From the NCBI GenBank assembly GCA_905221605.1, contig CAJNDS010002468.1, positions 1,032,001 through 1,096,000 on the forward strand: a DNA stretch of 64,000 nucleotides, given 5' to 3'. Numbering within the stretch: position 1 is the first letter of the stretch; each line of letters begins with the position of its first letter. The position numbers were made by a program, and so were the translations under genes. Origin of the DNA: Symbiodinium natans. Taxonomy: Eukaryota; Sar; Dinophyceae; Suessiales; Symbiodiniaceae. This document shows, one piece after another, positions 1 to 9,858 of the stretch. The notes beneath the pieces were generated by a model that saw nothing but the letters and a program-made list of their open reading frames with translations, searched no databases and was not told where the DNA came from.

Positions 1-159
1 TTGTTTGGTGTTGAGTGATATTGGTTTGGGATTGGAGCTTGAAGTTAGTTACCATGATAAGGATTTTGTCCCCCACCTTCGGTGTGGGGTTGTTAGATTT
101 TAAACTCAACTCTTCTCCTCGCCCGGAACTCTTTTCCTCGCCCGGTCTACTCCTAGAGA

Positions 160-370
160 CTCCCTGGAGTGCCCAACCCCAGAGACTCCCTGGAGTGCCC
201 AGCCCCCGAGACCTGCTTTGGAGTGCCCAACCCAGACACTCCTGGAGTGCCCAACTGCAGAGTTTTGCTGGTTTGCCCAACCCCAGAGACTCCCTGTGGA
301 GTGCCCCATTTCAGAGTCTACCTGGAGTGCCCAACCCCACCCTGAAATGCCCAACCCAGTCCGAATCCTT
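160..370. repeat. degenerate GGAGTGCCCAACCC minisatellite
   Basis: Seven or so units built on GGAGTGCCCAACCC with CAGAGACTCCCT spacers. The open frames across it are low complexity and not taken as genes. Bases 371-540 hold nothing recognisable. Confidence 0.7.
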
Positions 371-540
371 CAGGTGGGGATGTTCGAAGTAAAATAATTC
401 GATTGCTGGTGCTTCACACTAGATATGTACCCTGCACCGGGAATTGTACAAGAAAACCACGTGCCTAGAATACTAAGGTACGTAGATCATGCCCTAAGCC
501 CTAAACCCTATACACCCCAAACCCGAAAGCCCGGTAGCTT

Positions 541-613
541 AAACCCTAAACCCTGAACCCTAAACCGTAAACCCTAAACCCTAAACCCTAAACCCTAAAC
601 CCTAAACCCTAAG
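541..613. repeat. CCCTAAA tract
   Basis: About ten units, some variant. The opposite orientation appears at 735-773, on the other side of the island at 649-703. Confidence 0.9.
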
Positions 614-648
614 GCCCCTGAGTTCGGGTTCCTGAAGCAGAAGCCCAG

Positions 649-703
649 GAATTGGCTTGTGGCGTCACGGCTGCTGGATCAGCTTGGGCCACCTGGCTTG
701 GAG
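649..703 (+). CDS. candidate PPR exon (not linked)
   Basis: After CCCAG|G, the frame reads NWLVASRLLDQLGPPGLE, matching residues 8-25 (W9, A12, L15-L16), followed by GAG|GTTTTGTGG. CCCTAAA lies upstream and TTTAGGG downstream. The next island did not join in register. Confidence 0.5.
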
Positions 704-1133
704 GTTTTGTGGGGCGGCCTCACCGCTTCTTCAGTTTAGGGTTTAGGGTTTAGGGTTTAGGGTTTAGGGTTTAGAGTCTAGATTCTAGGGTTAGAAGGGT
801 TTAGGGGTTGGGGCTTTAGGACTTAAGTGATTAAGGTTCGGGGGCCTTTAGGACTTGTGGCTTTGGGGGGGTTTCGGGACTTAAGGGTTTAGGGCATTGG
901 GGTTTGAGGACTCTCAACACTCTAAACCCCAAACCTGCTCAACCTACACAGCCTGCACCTCCCCCACGAAGCCCATCACAAGTCCTTCCCTCAAAGTCCC
1001 TAAACCCTAAGCCCCAAAAGCCCTGAAAGCCCTAAACGCTCTAACACTCCTAAAATCCCTAGAAGCCCTAAACGCCCTAAAAGCCCGACAAGTCCTAAAA
1101 AGCTCGAAAAGCCCTAGAAGGATCAGGGGCATA

Positions 1134-1202
1134 CGGCCGAGCGCCTTCTCCTACACCGCGGCCATGCCTGGCAGCAGTTGGCCCCAGGCTGTGGGCATGC
1201 CC
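1134..1202 (+). CDS. candidate PPR exon (not linked)
   Basis: The frame RPSAFSYTAAM matches residues 25-35; a GC donor after GCC AT (GCCTGGCAG) would end it. Exact limits are unknown. Confidence 0.4.
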
Positions 1203-1715
1203 TAAAAGAAATCCGTGGTTTAGGATCTGGGGTTTAGCGTTTAGGGTTTAGGGTTTAGGGTTTAGGGTTTAGGGTTTAGGGTTTACCTTAACCCTAAAGG
1301 GTCTAAGTTAAGGTTTGTAGGGTTTATGGGGGTTCAGGGGTAATTTCGGGCTTAGCACGCTTATATAGGGCTTTCTGGGCAGTTTTGGGCTTATAGGGCT
1401 TGGGGCTCAATTCTGCCTAACGGGGTTTAGGGTTTCGGGTTTAGGGTTTGTGGTTTGGGATGGGGGGGGGTGGGTGGGTTGTGGAATTGTCCCTCCGAGG
1501 CTCTAAAAGCTTTTGTTTGATTGTTTTCTGTTTGAAGTGTTTTGGGGTTTCTGGTTTTAAGGCTTTAAGGGGTTTAAGGGCTTGAAGCCTCTTAAGGGGT
1601 TTCAGGACCCTGAACCACTCAACCCCACACCCCAAAACCCTACGGCCCTAGACCCTAAAACCTGAACCCTCAACTCCCTCCAAAATCCCCTAACCCTCGA
1701 CCCTAACCCCTAAAC

Positions 1716-1857
1716 CCTAAACCCTAAACCCTCGACCCTAAACCCTAAACCCTAAACCCTAAACCCTAAACCCTAAACCCTAAACCCTAAACCCTAAACC
1801 CTAAACCCTAAACCCTAAACCCTAAACCCTAAACCCTAAACCCTAAACCCTAAACCT
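1716..1857. repeat. CCCTAAA tract, about 20 units
   Basis: Nearly pure; ends 7 bp before the exon at 1865. Confidence 0.95.
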
Positions 1858-1864
1858 CAACCAG

Positions 1865-1906
1865 GCTGCGAGGTGGCTGGCGCAGGCGCGCAAGGCGCAG
1901 CCTTCG
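1865..1906 (+). CDS. PPR exon linked to 2831
   Basis: 14 codons AARWLAQARKAQPS in residues 14-27. Acceptor ACCAG|GCT (GCGAG|GTGG also possible), donor TCG|GAGGTGCCT. It joins in phase 0 to Val28 of the next island. Confidence 0.55.
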
Positions 1907-1971
1907 GAGGTGCCTTGCGCGACTTGCTTCCCATTTAGGGTCAAAATACCCTACCCTAAGGCTCCAAGGAC

Positions 1972-2072
1972 TTGGGATGTTACCCCGTATACAAAGAGTC
2001 CTTCATAGGGATTACAGTACCCCCGATGATAATCGCTATTCAGGACTGTTCGTATGAGGGGGAACATCCCAA
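1972..2072. mobile_element. MITE-like hairpin, GGGATGTT family
   Basis: Inverted ends TTGGGATGTT...AACATCCCAA with about 30-bp imperfect arms. Related copies are at 4376-4467 and 56478-56560. It lies in the 1907-2830 intron. Confidence 0.7.
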
Positions 2073-2120
2073 CCAAGGACTCATATTTCAAGGTTTTTAG
2101 GGCCCAGTCAGGGTGTAGGG

Positions 2121-2217
2121 CTTACCTTAAGAACCTCCAAAAGGTGTTTACAATAAACCCCCTTGTAGAAGTCTTAGGTAACCTACAAGAAAAAGGCAGG
2201 CTTTGGGTTCTTAAGGA
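2121..2217. mobile_element. short hairpin element
   Basis: CCTTAAGAACCTCCAAA ... TTTGGGTTCTTAAGG at the ends. Lies in the 1907-2830 intron. Confidence 0.5.
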
Positions 2218-2369
2218 AAATCCACACCCCTAAACCCCGTGACCCTGCACCCGGAATGCTGAAGAGAGCTGCGCCTCATCGCATGAAGCACAAGCGAGGT
2301 AGGGTGTTTCGTTTCGGGCCCCAGAGCCCCGGCGCTTGGGGTTTGAAGTGTTTGGGTTTTTTGGGTGCC

Positions 2370-2400
<31 letters not shown>

Positions 2401-2830
2401 CCCGGAACCCTAAACCCCGGATTCTCCGTGGCCCTTACGCCCCTGACAACCAATCCCTAAACCCTAAATCCTAAACCCTAAACCAAAGCTACATCCTCAA
2501 CCCTACTCGTTGAATCCCGACACCTGGGCCAGGGCCTACAGAAGCCCCGCCCCCCAGCCACACCCGGCTGTTTTATGAGCCCAGAAAGTCAACATGTCTA
2601 ACTAGTGCCCTAAACCCGAAGCCCTAAACGTTTGAAATGCGCGAATTGGCTGCCCTGTATAATTGATGGAGTGGATCATATGTGCACGGGGATGTAGGTA
2701 GATTCCCTATTCCCCCAAGAGGAACTAGTACGGGTAGATGCCTTGTGGTTCGTGACTTACAACCCCCGAAACTATAGGCCCTAAACACTAAACACTAAAC
2801 CCTAAACCCTAAACCCTAAGCCCTAAGCAG

Positions 2831-2914
2831 GTCGCCCTGTCCTTCGCGGCTGCCCGGGCCTGCGAAGCGGGATCGGCCTGGCGACCGACGCTGCAGATCC
2901 TGGGATCGACGGGG
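2831..2914 (+). CDS. PPR exon
   Basis: The frame from residue 28 reads VALSFAAARACEAGSAW, then RPTLQILGSTG. Acceptor AGCAG|GTC. The 3' end is uncertain (CCGA|GTTGGGG or earlier), beside a poly-G run. Confidence 0.6.
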
Positions 2915-3264
2915 CCGAGTTGGGGGGGGGGGGGGGGGGAGGTTAGGGCTGTTAGGGTTTAGGGTTGTTAGGGTTTAGGGTTTAGGGCTAGGGTTTAGGG
3001 TTTGGGGTTTACTTGGGTTTAGGGTTCTGGGGTTGAGGGTTAAAGTTGAGGGTTCAAGCCCTAAACCCATCCCCAAGCTCTGTCTAAGACCCAGCTGTCA
3101 TCCTCCCTAAAGTTCCCAAAGGCTTCTGAATCTTTAATCTTAAACGGTAAACCCTAAACCACAAACCTTAAGCCCTACACCCTAAGAAAAGGTTGAGGGT
3201 TCAAGAGTCTACAGGTTTAGGTTTTAGGGCTGCGCGTTTAGGTAACCCTAAACGTGCTCTTTGT

Positions 3265-3293
3265 GGGCTTATAAGAGCTGCTCTTATAAGCCC
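3265..3293. repeat. perfect 14-bp inverted repeat
   Basis: GGGCTTATAAGAGC - T - GCTCTTATAAGCCC. It would form a tight hairpin in RNA; no terminator function is claimed. Confidence 0.8.
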
Positions 3294-4158
3294 AGTAGAG
3301 TTTGCAAGCCTTCGTGAGAGCTCGGGCTTAAGGTTTAGAGTTTACCTTCGGGACGGAGGTGTTTAGGGTCGCAGAGGTCAGGTAATACCTAGAACGCCGT
3401 GGATGAGGTTAGGGGTTTGCCAAAAGGCAGGTCAGTGTACCTAATGAAAAGGGTCAGTCAGGATACCCAATAGTTTGAAACGGAGAAGATTTAGGTTCAG
3501 TTAAAGTTTTGGTTGTGCCTGGCGCAGGCTCTAGTCACTGTTACCCATTCGGAAGACTCCTGTAGCCCCAAACCCGAAACCATAAACCCTAAACTTTAAA
3601 CATGAGATGCTGGTCGGCCAAGGATACTGGATGAGCTCGCCGCTTTCTGGTTGCAGTGGGCAAGTGTCCCCGAGCCCCTACATCCCAAAACCTAAGCCTT
3701 AGAAGCCACTTTGTGCTTTGTACTGTTGATTGTGGCTTTGGTGCTTTGGGTGGCGTGTAGTGCGTACAAGCTTGAGCCTGAACACCCAAGTCCGTTGAGC
3801 CTGGTAAGGGGCTTAACGCTTAAAGTGTTACTGTACGAAGTTCAGGGAAGGCTCAGTTTTATTTGCTTCAGGGCTTAGGATTTTGTGGCTCGTATCATGC
3901 ACTGTGCAGTCACCGATATAGTGGTTATAGTCCATTTTGGTGCCGTGAAAAAATTACGGTACTTTGTGGGCCCAACTTTCCTTGGCCAGATTTTCCGGAT
4001 GACGCAAGGCTCTAACCGCAAACTCATCCTTGCCCGAGACCCTTTCAACCCTAAACCCTATAAACCTTGTAAACCCTAAACCCTAAACCCTAAACCCTGA
4101 AGCCGCGGTTCCCACCCAACCAGCCAAAGTCGGAGTCGGCCTTGTAGAGCATTAGTAT

Positions 4159-4268
4159 GGGTTTTGGAGTACTGTGCTTTAATACATTTTCTTGGTTCTG
4201 GGTTCCTATTTTAGATACTTTTACCTACAAAGTGTATACTCTTTTTTCCAGGGTCTACTCCAAAGTAG
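4159..4268. mobile_element. dispersed element, GGTTTTGGAGTACT family, uninterrupted
   Basis: GGGTTTTGGAGTACTGTGC ... TTGGTTCTGGGTTCCTATT ... TCCAGGGTCTACTCCAAAGT. Partly inverted ends. Relatives at 15203-15305 (uninterrupted) and 48854-49105 (interrupted by TTTAGGG). Confidence 0.65.
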
Positions 4269-4375
4269 GGTGCTGCTGCCCAAAACCCTACGAATGAGTC
4301 TCCATGAGGTTCAAGCAGATGGCTTGTACTGATCCATGAGTTCCCAAGTTAGGGTTTAGGGATTAGGGTTTAGGG

Positions 4376-4467
4376 TGATTACTCCCTATACTAACAGTCC
4401 TTAGTAGGGATTAGAAAAGGGGGCGCGAAAATCCCTATGAATGACTAAAAAAAGGAGAACATCCCAA
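4376..4467. mobile_element. MITE-like hairpin, GGGATGTT family
   Basis: Second copy: TTACTCCCTATACTAACAGT ... GGAGAACATCCC. It retains the AACAGTCCTT core and the AT-rich loop side. Directly follows a TTTAGGG tract. Confidence 0.6.
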
Positions 4468-4569
4468 GATTAGGGTTCAGGGTTCAGAGTTTTGGATGTA
4501 GGGTTTAGGCCTTGGGGGCATAACCAAAGGTTTAGGAAATCTAGCCTTGATGCCCAAGGCCCTGAACCG

Positions 4570-4703
4570 AAACGGGTTTAGGGTTAGGGTTTGGGGTTTA
4601 GGGTTTAGGGTTTAGGGTTGAGGGTTGAGGGTTTAGGGTTTAGGGTTTAGGTTTTAGGGTTTAGGGCTTAGGGTTTAGGGTTTAGGGTTTAGGGTTTAGG
4701 CTT
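4570..4703. repeat. TTTAGGG tract
   Basis: About 18 units with TTGAGGG and TTTGGGG variants, directly before exon A1. Confidence 0.9.
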
Positions 4704-4715
4704 AGCAGTACTAAG

Positions 4716-4781
4716 GCCCGACCGACAGCCAGCCTCTGCATGATGGCCCTCAGCTCCTGCGCCAAGTCCAACCACTGGGAG
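4716..4781 (+). CDS. PPR exon A1
   Basis: 22 codons in phase 0, repeat positions 24-35 then 1-10 (ends SNHWE). Acceptor CTAAG|GCC; donor GAG|GCGCAAGCC. P26, A34-L35, S1-S2-C3 and W9 are visible. The preceding exon, which should end at residue 23, was not found. Confidence 0.75.
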
Positions 4782-7645
4782 GCGCAAGCCCTAAGCCCCA
4801 AACCCGACACCCCAAACCCTAAACCCTAAACCCCAAACCCTAAACCCTGAACCCTAAACCCTGAACTCTAAACCCCAAACCCCAAACCCCAAAGCCTAGG
4901 GTTTAGGGATGTTTTTTTTTTAGAGGGACTTGTCTTGTATCCTAACATCCTGGCACGTCATAGCACTTAGAACCCAACCTAGCTACCCTTCCTGTGGCTT
5001 AGGTTGCAAGTCCTTTGACTGAAGTTTGTGCTTTTGAGAAGCCCGTTTCCGTGAAGAGCCCCAAATAACTTCAAAACTCTGCAAAGATCGCAGCTGAACA
5101 TTGCGGGTTCGGGATTTAGGCAAGTTCTGCAGTAGTTGTAAGTACGTTCGTAAGGGCGTAGTAAAGGTCCTAAACCCAATGCCCTGAACCACAACCGACC
5201 CTACTTAGCGTAGGGTTCAGGGTTCAGGGTTCAGGGTTCAGGATTCAGGGTTCAGGGTTCAGGGTTCAGGGTTCAGGGTTTGGGGTTTAGGTTTAGGGTT
5301 TAGGGTTTAGGGTTTAGGGTTTAGGGCTTAGGGTTTAGGGTTTAGGGTTTAGGGTTTAGTGCTCTAGGGCCTCTAGGGGGAACCTTGAGGCAGCCCTCTT
5401 CCTGCTCGGCCACATGGCTTCACAGCAGCTGCCCCGGGACACCGCTGCCTACAACTCGGTCTTGAGTCCTGGACGCATGGGAGCCCACGTGGAGGTTGGT
5501 ACTTAGTGACCCACATATTAGGGTTTAGGGTTTCGGGTTTAGAGTTTAGGGTTCAGTGTTTAGGGTTCAACCCAAGTATACGTGAAGAAATAACCCGCTT
5601 ATAGGGCCCCTTAAGTACCCTAATAGGGTGAAAACGGGGTTATCAGTCGTGGGCGCTCACATGACAACCAGCTCCCTAGGAGTATGTGAAGTAGGCTTCA
5701 AACAGGGTTTCGAAGAGTAGGAGAGCTCGAACATATAGACCCCGCAGATAGTGGCAATCCCTTATGTTCTGGACCTACGTAAAGATGGCGCCTGTGGTTT
5801 TGGGTGACGGAGTGGAACCCAGCTCGCCCAAAGAACACTCAAGTAATTTGGGTAACCAGTGTAATTCCTAAATACCCTCATATGGGCCGCAGAGGATCTC
5901 AATTGGGTGGTAACCCTAAACCCTAAACCCTAAACCCTAAACCCTACACCCTACAGGAGCGCGTGCGAGTCCTCAACGCAGTGGCCCCTGGCCTTGCGCC
6001 TGCTCCATGAGCTCCACATGCAGCCCACCAAGCCTGATGTCATCTCCTTCAGCCCCCCGGCATGCATCAGAGGTTTAGGGTTTAGGGTTTAGGGTTTAGG
6101 GTTTAGGGTTTAGGGTTGATGGGTTCATTCCGTGGGCTTTTTGGCTCATTGAAGACATTCCCGTCAGAAGGAAAGGACAGCCCAACAAGAACCCTAAGCC
6201 TCATAAACCCCAAAGCGATCGAAGCAAATACGCCCCAAAAAGCACTTCGTCAAATGACTTCGGGACTGCGTAGGGAACCTTCAACCTGTTTGGTTATAAG
6301 TGTAAGGAATCCTACCATGTATATACAATGTTAACCGCTTTTGGGCGAGGGTATTCAGCCCTAAGAAGAGCGTTTCGTCAGTTTAGTTGTTCAAGAAACA
6401 TTCCTCGCCTCATGTTAGGATCCCAGCTGCATTTCATGTGGCAGGCCAAGGGAAATCTCATAGGTGCATTTCACAAGAGACATCTGTAGGCGCTCCCCGA
6501 CATACGCCCGTGAAATTCCGAAACCCCTAGAGCCGTGAGCCTGAAGCTGTTGCATATATCGTGGACGCAAGCCCTCTAAGACCCCTGTAAGCCCAACAAG
6601 CCTATAAAGTCTGAAGCCGAATCAAAGCCTCATAAAGCGAAACCCTAAACCCTGCTTGTCACCCCATTAGGGTACCTCAAACCCTGATAAGTGGGTTATT
6701 AACTACACTTATAGTTGGGTTACTAAGTACACTTTTTCATGGTACTTTGTAACCCAATTATAACCCCACAAGGGCACCTAAGGGGCGCTTAAGTGGGTTA
6801 TAAGTACACTTTATCGTTGGGCTACTAAGTACCCTGAACCTCCTAGTTCCCCTAGGCTCTGCCATCAGCGCTTGCGGTGCGGCATGGAGGTGGCTCTTGG
6901 CACTTCAGCTCCTGCGCGAGGCCCCTGGTTTAGGGTTTAGGGTTTAGGGTTTAGGGTTTAGGGTTTAGGGTGGCTCTTAGCACTTCAGCTCCTGCGCGAG
7001 GCCCCTGCGAGCCGGGTGGAGCCCAACGCCATCACCTACGGCACAGCCATGAGCGCGTGTGACAGGTCATTTGGCGACCAGGAAACTCCAATTAACCCCT
7101 AAATCCTAAACCCTAAACCCGAAACCCTCAATGCTCCAACCTCGGGCTTGAAAACAAACACAAGGACTCAAGTATTGTTGTTTTCCTGGTTCTTAGGGTT
7201 TAGGGCTCTCAGCCTAAACCCGAAACCCTAAACCCTAAACCCTGAGGTCTCTGGAGTGGCGCCAGTCGTTGCAGTTACTCGAGGATGCCCAGAACTCCTC
7301 GCTGGAGCTGGATGTCGTCATGCTCAACGCCGCCATCAGCTCTTGTGAGAACCTTCTTCGTAGCCCAGTGGTGCCCTTTATCCTTTTTTTCTTCGGGCTA
7401 GGGTTTAGGGTGTCAGGTTTAGGGTTTAGGGTTTAGGGTGTAGGGTTTAGGGTTTAGGGGTACCCAGTGCCCCTTTTTTTGGGGGGCTCAAGGTTCCCTT
7501 ATAGATTCGCCAGAAAAAGGGTGCCCTCATGACAACATGGTTTCTGGGCTACCAGGCCTTGGGGGCACGAAGTGATTCACAAGGTTTTTTTTTAGGGTTT
7601 AGGGTGCGGGGCCCCTGTATGTTTATGTACAGATGTATGTATATA

Positions 7646-7681
<36 letters not shown>

Positions 7682-9618
7682 CACGTTTATATACACATGT
7701 TTACATACCTTAGTTTGGATTGAAAGGGTCTGTAGTATTCGAGCCCAAGGAAGGTGTCGTGGTGGCGACAGGCAGTGCAGCTGCTCGAGGAAGTGAGACG
7801 AAGGGACATGCAGCCAAGCCAGATCACCTTCCATGCGACGCTGAGCTCCTGCGCAACTCGGACACAGAGTAGGGCCCCTATTCCCTTTATTTAGGGTTTA
7901 GGGTTTAGGGCGTAGGGTTTAGGGTTTAGGGGTTTGGGGTTTGGGGTTTAGGGTTTAGGGTTTAGGGCTGCTTGAACACACATCGGTATCCTGTTTCTGT
8001 TGGTTGAGGGTTTAGTGAAATTTCAGGGTTCAGGTCCGGGGAAAGATTTGGGGAGGTTCGTTTAGGCCTTTTGAAAAAATTCAAGTTGCAGGGGCTGTTT
8101 CTCTCGTGCTGGTCTGAGGGTTGAGGGTTTAGGGTTGGGTATAGTTCCCTTTATACATGCTGCAGTATACCCCTTTATGCATGTTTTGAAGGGAGGTCCC
8201 CCTTTTTCTTCGTGGCAGCTCAGGAAAAATCCTCTGCCTGGACCCAGAGCATCTGTCTGCTGGGGCAACTCCAATCCCACAGCTCACAAGTGACTTGGTT
8301 AGGGAGTAGCCGTATTCTGGGTTGAGTAAGTAGGGTTCTGGGGTTAAGTTTCGGGAGGTTCATGAGTGCGAATGACTTCGGATGTCTGCGTTTATGACTT
8401 GGAGCATGTATTCTTCGCCTGAGACCTAGTCAGGTGAAGAAAACAAGTCACAGGAGCTCTTCCTTGATTCAAGAACCTCACCAGCGCTGAACAGGGTTTA
8501 GGGTTTATGCTTCTAACCCTAAAGCCTAGACCCTAAACCCCAAGCCCCAGAACAAAGAAGGCAAAGCAAACCCTAAACCCCAAAACCCTAAACCCCGAAC
8601 CCCTAAACCCCAAACCCAAGCCCTAACCCAAACCCAGGCAAGCTTGATCTCGTGCACTTCTGCCATCGGCGCCTGCGCGAAGGCGTCGCAATGGCAGAAG
8701 TCACTGCAGTTGCTGGAGGCGATGGAGGCGTGATTTTAAGGTGTTTAGGGGTTGAGGGTATTAGGGTATTTGGGGTATGTTGGGGGTTTCGGGGTTTAGG
8801 GGTTTAGGGTCTTAGGGATAGTTTTCTTTGGGATTAGAGTTTTCTGGTCTTAGCTTGCGCAGCGCATATGCTTCAAGTGCCTGTCTGTGTCCTCACGGAC
8901 AATTCTGCCTTGGTTACCAGCTTTGTTGCTGACCAGCCCCCGGGTGATCTCGGGGCATACTGGGCGATGATCCGCCATCTGCTGCCTGTGGGCTCGTCTT
9001 TGCACTGGGTTCCGGCTCACGGCCGCCGCAGCACATGGACATCCGGAATTCCCTTGGTCTCCACCCAGGAGGCCCGTGACTTGAATGCACGCGCAGACCT
9101 ATCTGCATGTTCTGCAACTGAGCCGATGAAGGCCACCTTTGCTGCTGCCCAGCTTGCATGCAAGACCGCCTTTGACTGGGCCAGCCTGTCCGTGGAGCGA
9201 CAAGAGCGCTTGACGCAAGACTGGCATGACTCTGTTGCGGCGCGGGCCAAGGCCATCGGCCGGCTACGCGATATGTGAACGCCTTGACCGGCTGTTATCC
9301 CACCTTCGGGGCAGGGTGCAGCCACGCCATACACATACACATACACATTAGAGTTTTAAGATTGGTGTCTGGTGTTTGCTTGGGGTTGAAGGGCTTATAG
9401 GGCCTATGAACCCTTAACCCTAGACCTTCAACCCTAGTGAAACGCTACCCTAAGCCTTAAACCCTGAACCCTATAAACCCTATACCCTAAACCCTAAACC
9501 CCTAAATCACCCTAAACCCTAAACCCTTACAAACTCTTGACAACCCCCTGACCCCTGGCGTTCCGCGGAGGCGGACAGGGTGGACGCCGACGCGAGCACC
9601 TTTGCGGCAGCGCTCGCT
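4716..9618 (+). CDS. PPR protein gene, chain A (10 exons joined)
   Basis: Pentatricopeptide-repeat proteins are helical-repeat RNA-binding proteins, usually of mitochondria or plastids. Ten islands (4716-4781, 5390-5463, 5957-6051, 6856-6920, 7001-7065, 7247-7348, 7750-7852, 8224-8289, 8638-8727, 9571-9618) join in frame to 774 nt = 258 codons without a stop. The product is the last 12 residues of one repeat, seven complete repeats of exactly 35 residues, and one residue of the next. Each repeat has the form S-A-C-E..W9..A-L-x-L-L..P26-D-V..Y31-N-A-A-I. Donors are GC x5, GA x2, GT x2; every acceptor is AG|G. Introns (80-843 bp) are rich in telomere-type repeats, and one holds a LINE fragment. 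Start and end exons were not found. It is probably the same gene as 16216-35733; this is inference. Confidence 0.85.
5212..5362. repeat. TTCAGGG block joined to TTTAGGG block
   Basis: Ten TTCAGGG units in a row, then about ten TTTAGGG units. Variant units are homogenised in blocks, which suggests local tandem amplification. Confidence 0.9.
5390..5463 (+). CDS. PPR exon A2
   Basis: 74 nt, residues 11-34 plus two bases of 35. Begins AALFLLGHM after acceptor TTGAG|GCA; donor TT|GAGTCCTGG (GA type). The split codon TT/G gives Leu35 when joined to exon A3. Confidence 0.8.
5957..6051 (+). CDS. PPR exon A3
   Basis: 95 nt. Starts G + AGC GCG TGC GAG (SACE) after CTACAG|G and runs to residue 31, ending TTC A|GCCCCCCGG (GC donor). 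Includes W9, LALRLL and PDVISF. Confidence 0.85.
6856..6920 (+). CDS. PPR exon A4
   Basis: 65 nt, starts GC TCT GCC ATC (completes Ser32, then S-A-I) after CCTAG|GC. Encodes SACGAAWRW..LALQLLRE. Donor GAG|GCCCCTGG lies inside a 37-bp sequence that is repeated at 6971-7007. Confidence 0.85.
6921..7000 (+). other. 80-bp intron made by a telomere-type tract inside a 37-bp duplication
   Basis: The intron runs GCCCCTGG...GCGCGAG. Bases 6891-6927 are repeated at 6971-7007 with one mismatch (G to A at 6979), and (TTTAGGG)n fills 6928-6970. The same AG|GC in both copies serves as donor and acceptor, so removal restores the uninterrupted coding sequence. Confidence 0.85.
7001..7065 (+). CDS. PPR exon A5
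   Basis: 65 nt, begins APASRVEPNAITYG after GCGAG|GCC and ends in AMSACD plus AG; donor AG|GTCATTTGG. The acceptor lies in the second copy of the 37-bp duplication. The reading frame with A4 is exact. Confidence 0.85.
7247..7348 (+). CDS. PPR exon A6
   Basis: 102 nt. G completes Arg5, then SLEWRQSLQLLEDAQ, ending ISSC plus GA. Acceptor CTGAG|GTC, donor TGTGA|GAACCTTCT (GA type). Donor and exon A7 both start GAA. Confidence 0.85.
   Translation, partial: VSGVAPVVAVTRGCPELLAGAGCRHAQRRHQLL
7637..7690. repeat. AT / ATGT microsatellite
   Basis: TATATAT followed by (GTAT)n in the 7349-7749 intron. Similar stretches lie at 35880-35900 and 39750-39805. Confidence 0.9.
7750..7852 (+). CDS. PPR exon A7
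   Basis: 103 nt. G completes Glu4, then KVSWWRQAVQLLEE, PSQITFHATL and SSC. Acceptor CCAAG|GAA; donor TGC|GCAACTCGG. Only the next exon (EKSSAW) restores the 35-residue length. Confidence 0.85.
8224..8289 (+). CDS. PPR exon A8
   Basis: 22 codons in phase 0, residues 4-25: EKSSAWTQSICLLGQLQ then SHSSQ. Acceptor CTCAG|GAA, donor CAA|GTGACTTGG. Confidence 0.8.
8638..8727 (+). CDS. PPR exon A9
   Basis: 30 codons, residue 26 to residue 20 of the next repeat. Contains SAIGACAKASQWQ and SLQLLEAME. Acceptor CCCAG|GCA; donor GAG|GCGTGATTT. A stop codon lies just beyond the donor, so the island is not a stand-alone ORF. Confidence 0.85.
8844..9346 (+). mobile_element. 5'-truncated LINE 3' end in intron A9
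   Basis: The insert is bounded by an 11-bp direct repeat, ATTAGAGTTTT at 8833-8843 and 9347-9357, the target duplication of target-primed reverse transcription. It ends in an ACACAT microsatellite tail. It lies inside the 8728-9570 intron, on the same strand as the gene. Confidence 0.85.
8868..9278 (+). pseudogene. RNase H domain remnant of a non-LTR retrotransposon
   Basis: A 136-codon open frame. It has the RNase H1-like elements VLTDNSALV near residue 7, LHWVPAHG near 45 and NARADLSA near 73, in the expected order. In family members this domain removes RNA from the cDNA hybrid. No RT or endonuclease is present, so the piece is a 5'-truncated relic. Confidence 0.75.
9571..9618 (+). CDS. 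PPR exon A10
   Basis: 16 codons, residues 21-35 then 1 (ADRVDADASTFAAAL + A). Acceptor GCGGAG|GCG. The donor is placed at GCT|GCAGGAAAC; GCAG|GAAACT is an alternative, so the 3' limit is uncertain by a few bases. Confidence 0.7.
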
Positions 9619-9816
9619 GCAGGAAACTCGGATTTGGAGTGTTTCTGTGTGTTTAGGGTATTGGGTTTGGGGTTTAGGGTTTAGGGTTTAGGGTTTAGGG
9701 TTCAGGGCTAGGGTTTAGGGTTCAGAGTTTCGGGTTTCGGTTTCAGTGTTTAGGGTTTCGGTTTCAGGGCTCAGGGCTTACGGTTTTTAAGGTTCAGCCA
9801 AGCCGTCTTCCGTTAG

Positions 9817-9858
9817 AGCCAAGGACAAGGGATGATGCGCAACCAGACAGCGCAGCTC
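9817..9858 (+). CDS. candidate PPR exon
   Basis: The frame SQGQGMMRNQTAQLL could follow exon A10 at residue 2 (AG|A acceptor) and end CT|GCAGAGTCT. It would continue at 10229. Confidence 0.35.

Noticed and set aside
3265-3293. Reading the perfect palindrome as a transcription terminator
   Set aside because: It lacks a T-run and lies in eukaryotic repeat DNA; recorded only as an inverted repeat.
8914-9346. - strand frames opposite the RNase H fragment
   Set aside because: Shadows of the LINE fragment; the + frame has recognisable RNase H motifs and the element is bounded by a target duplication.
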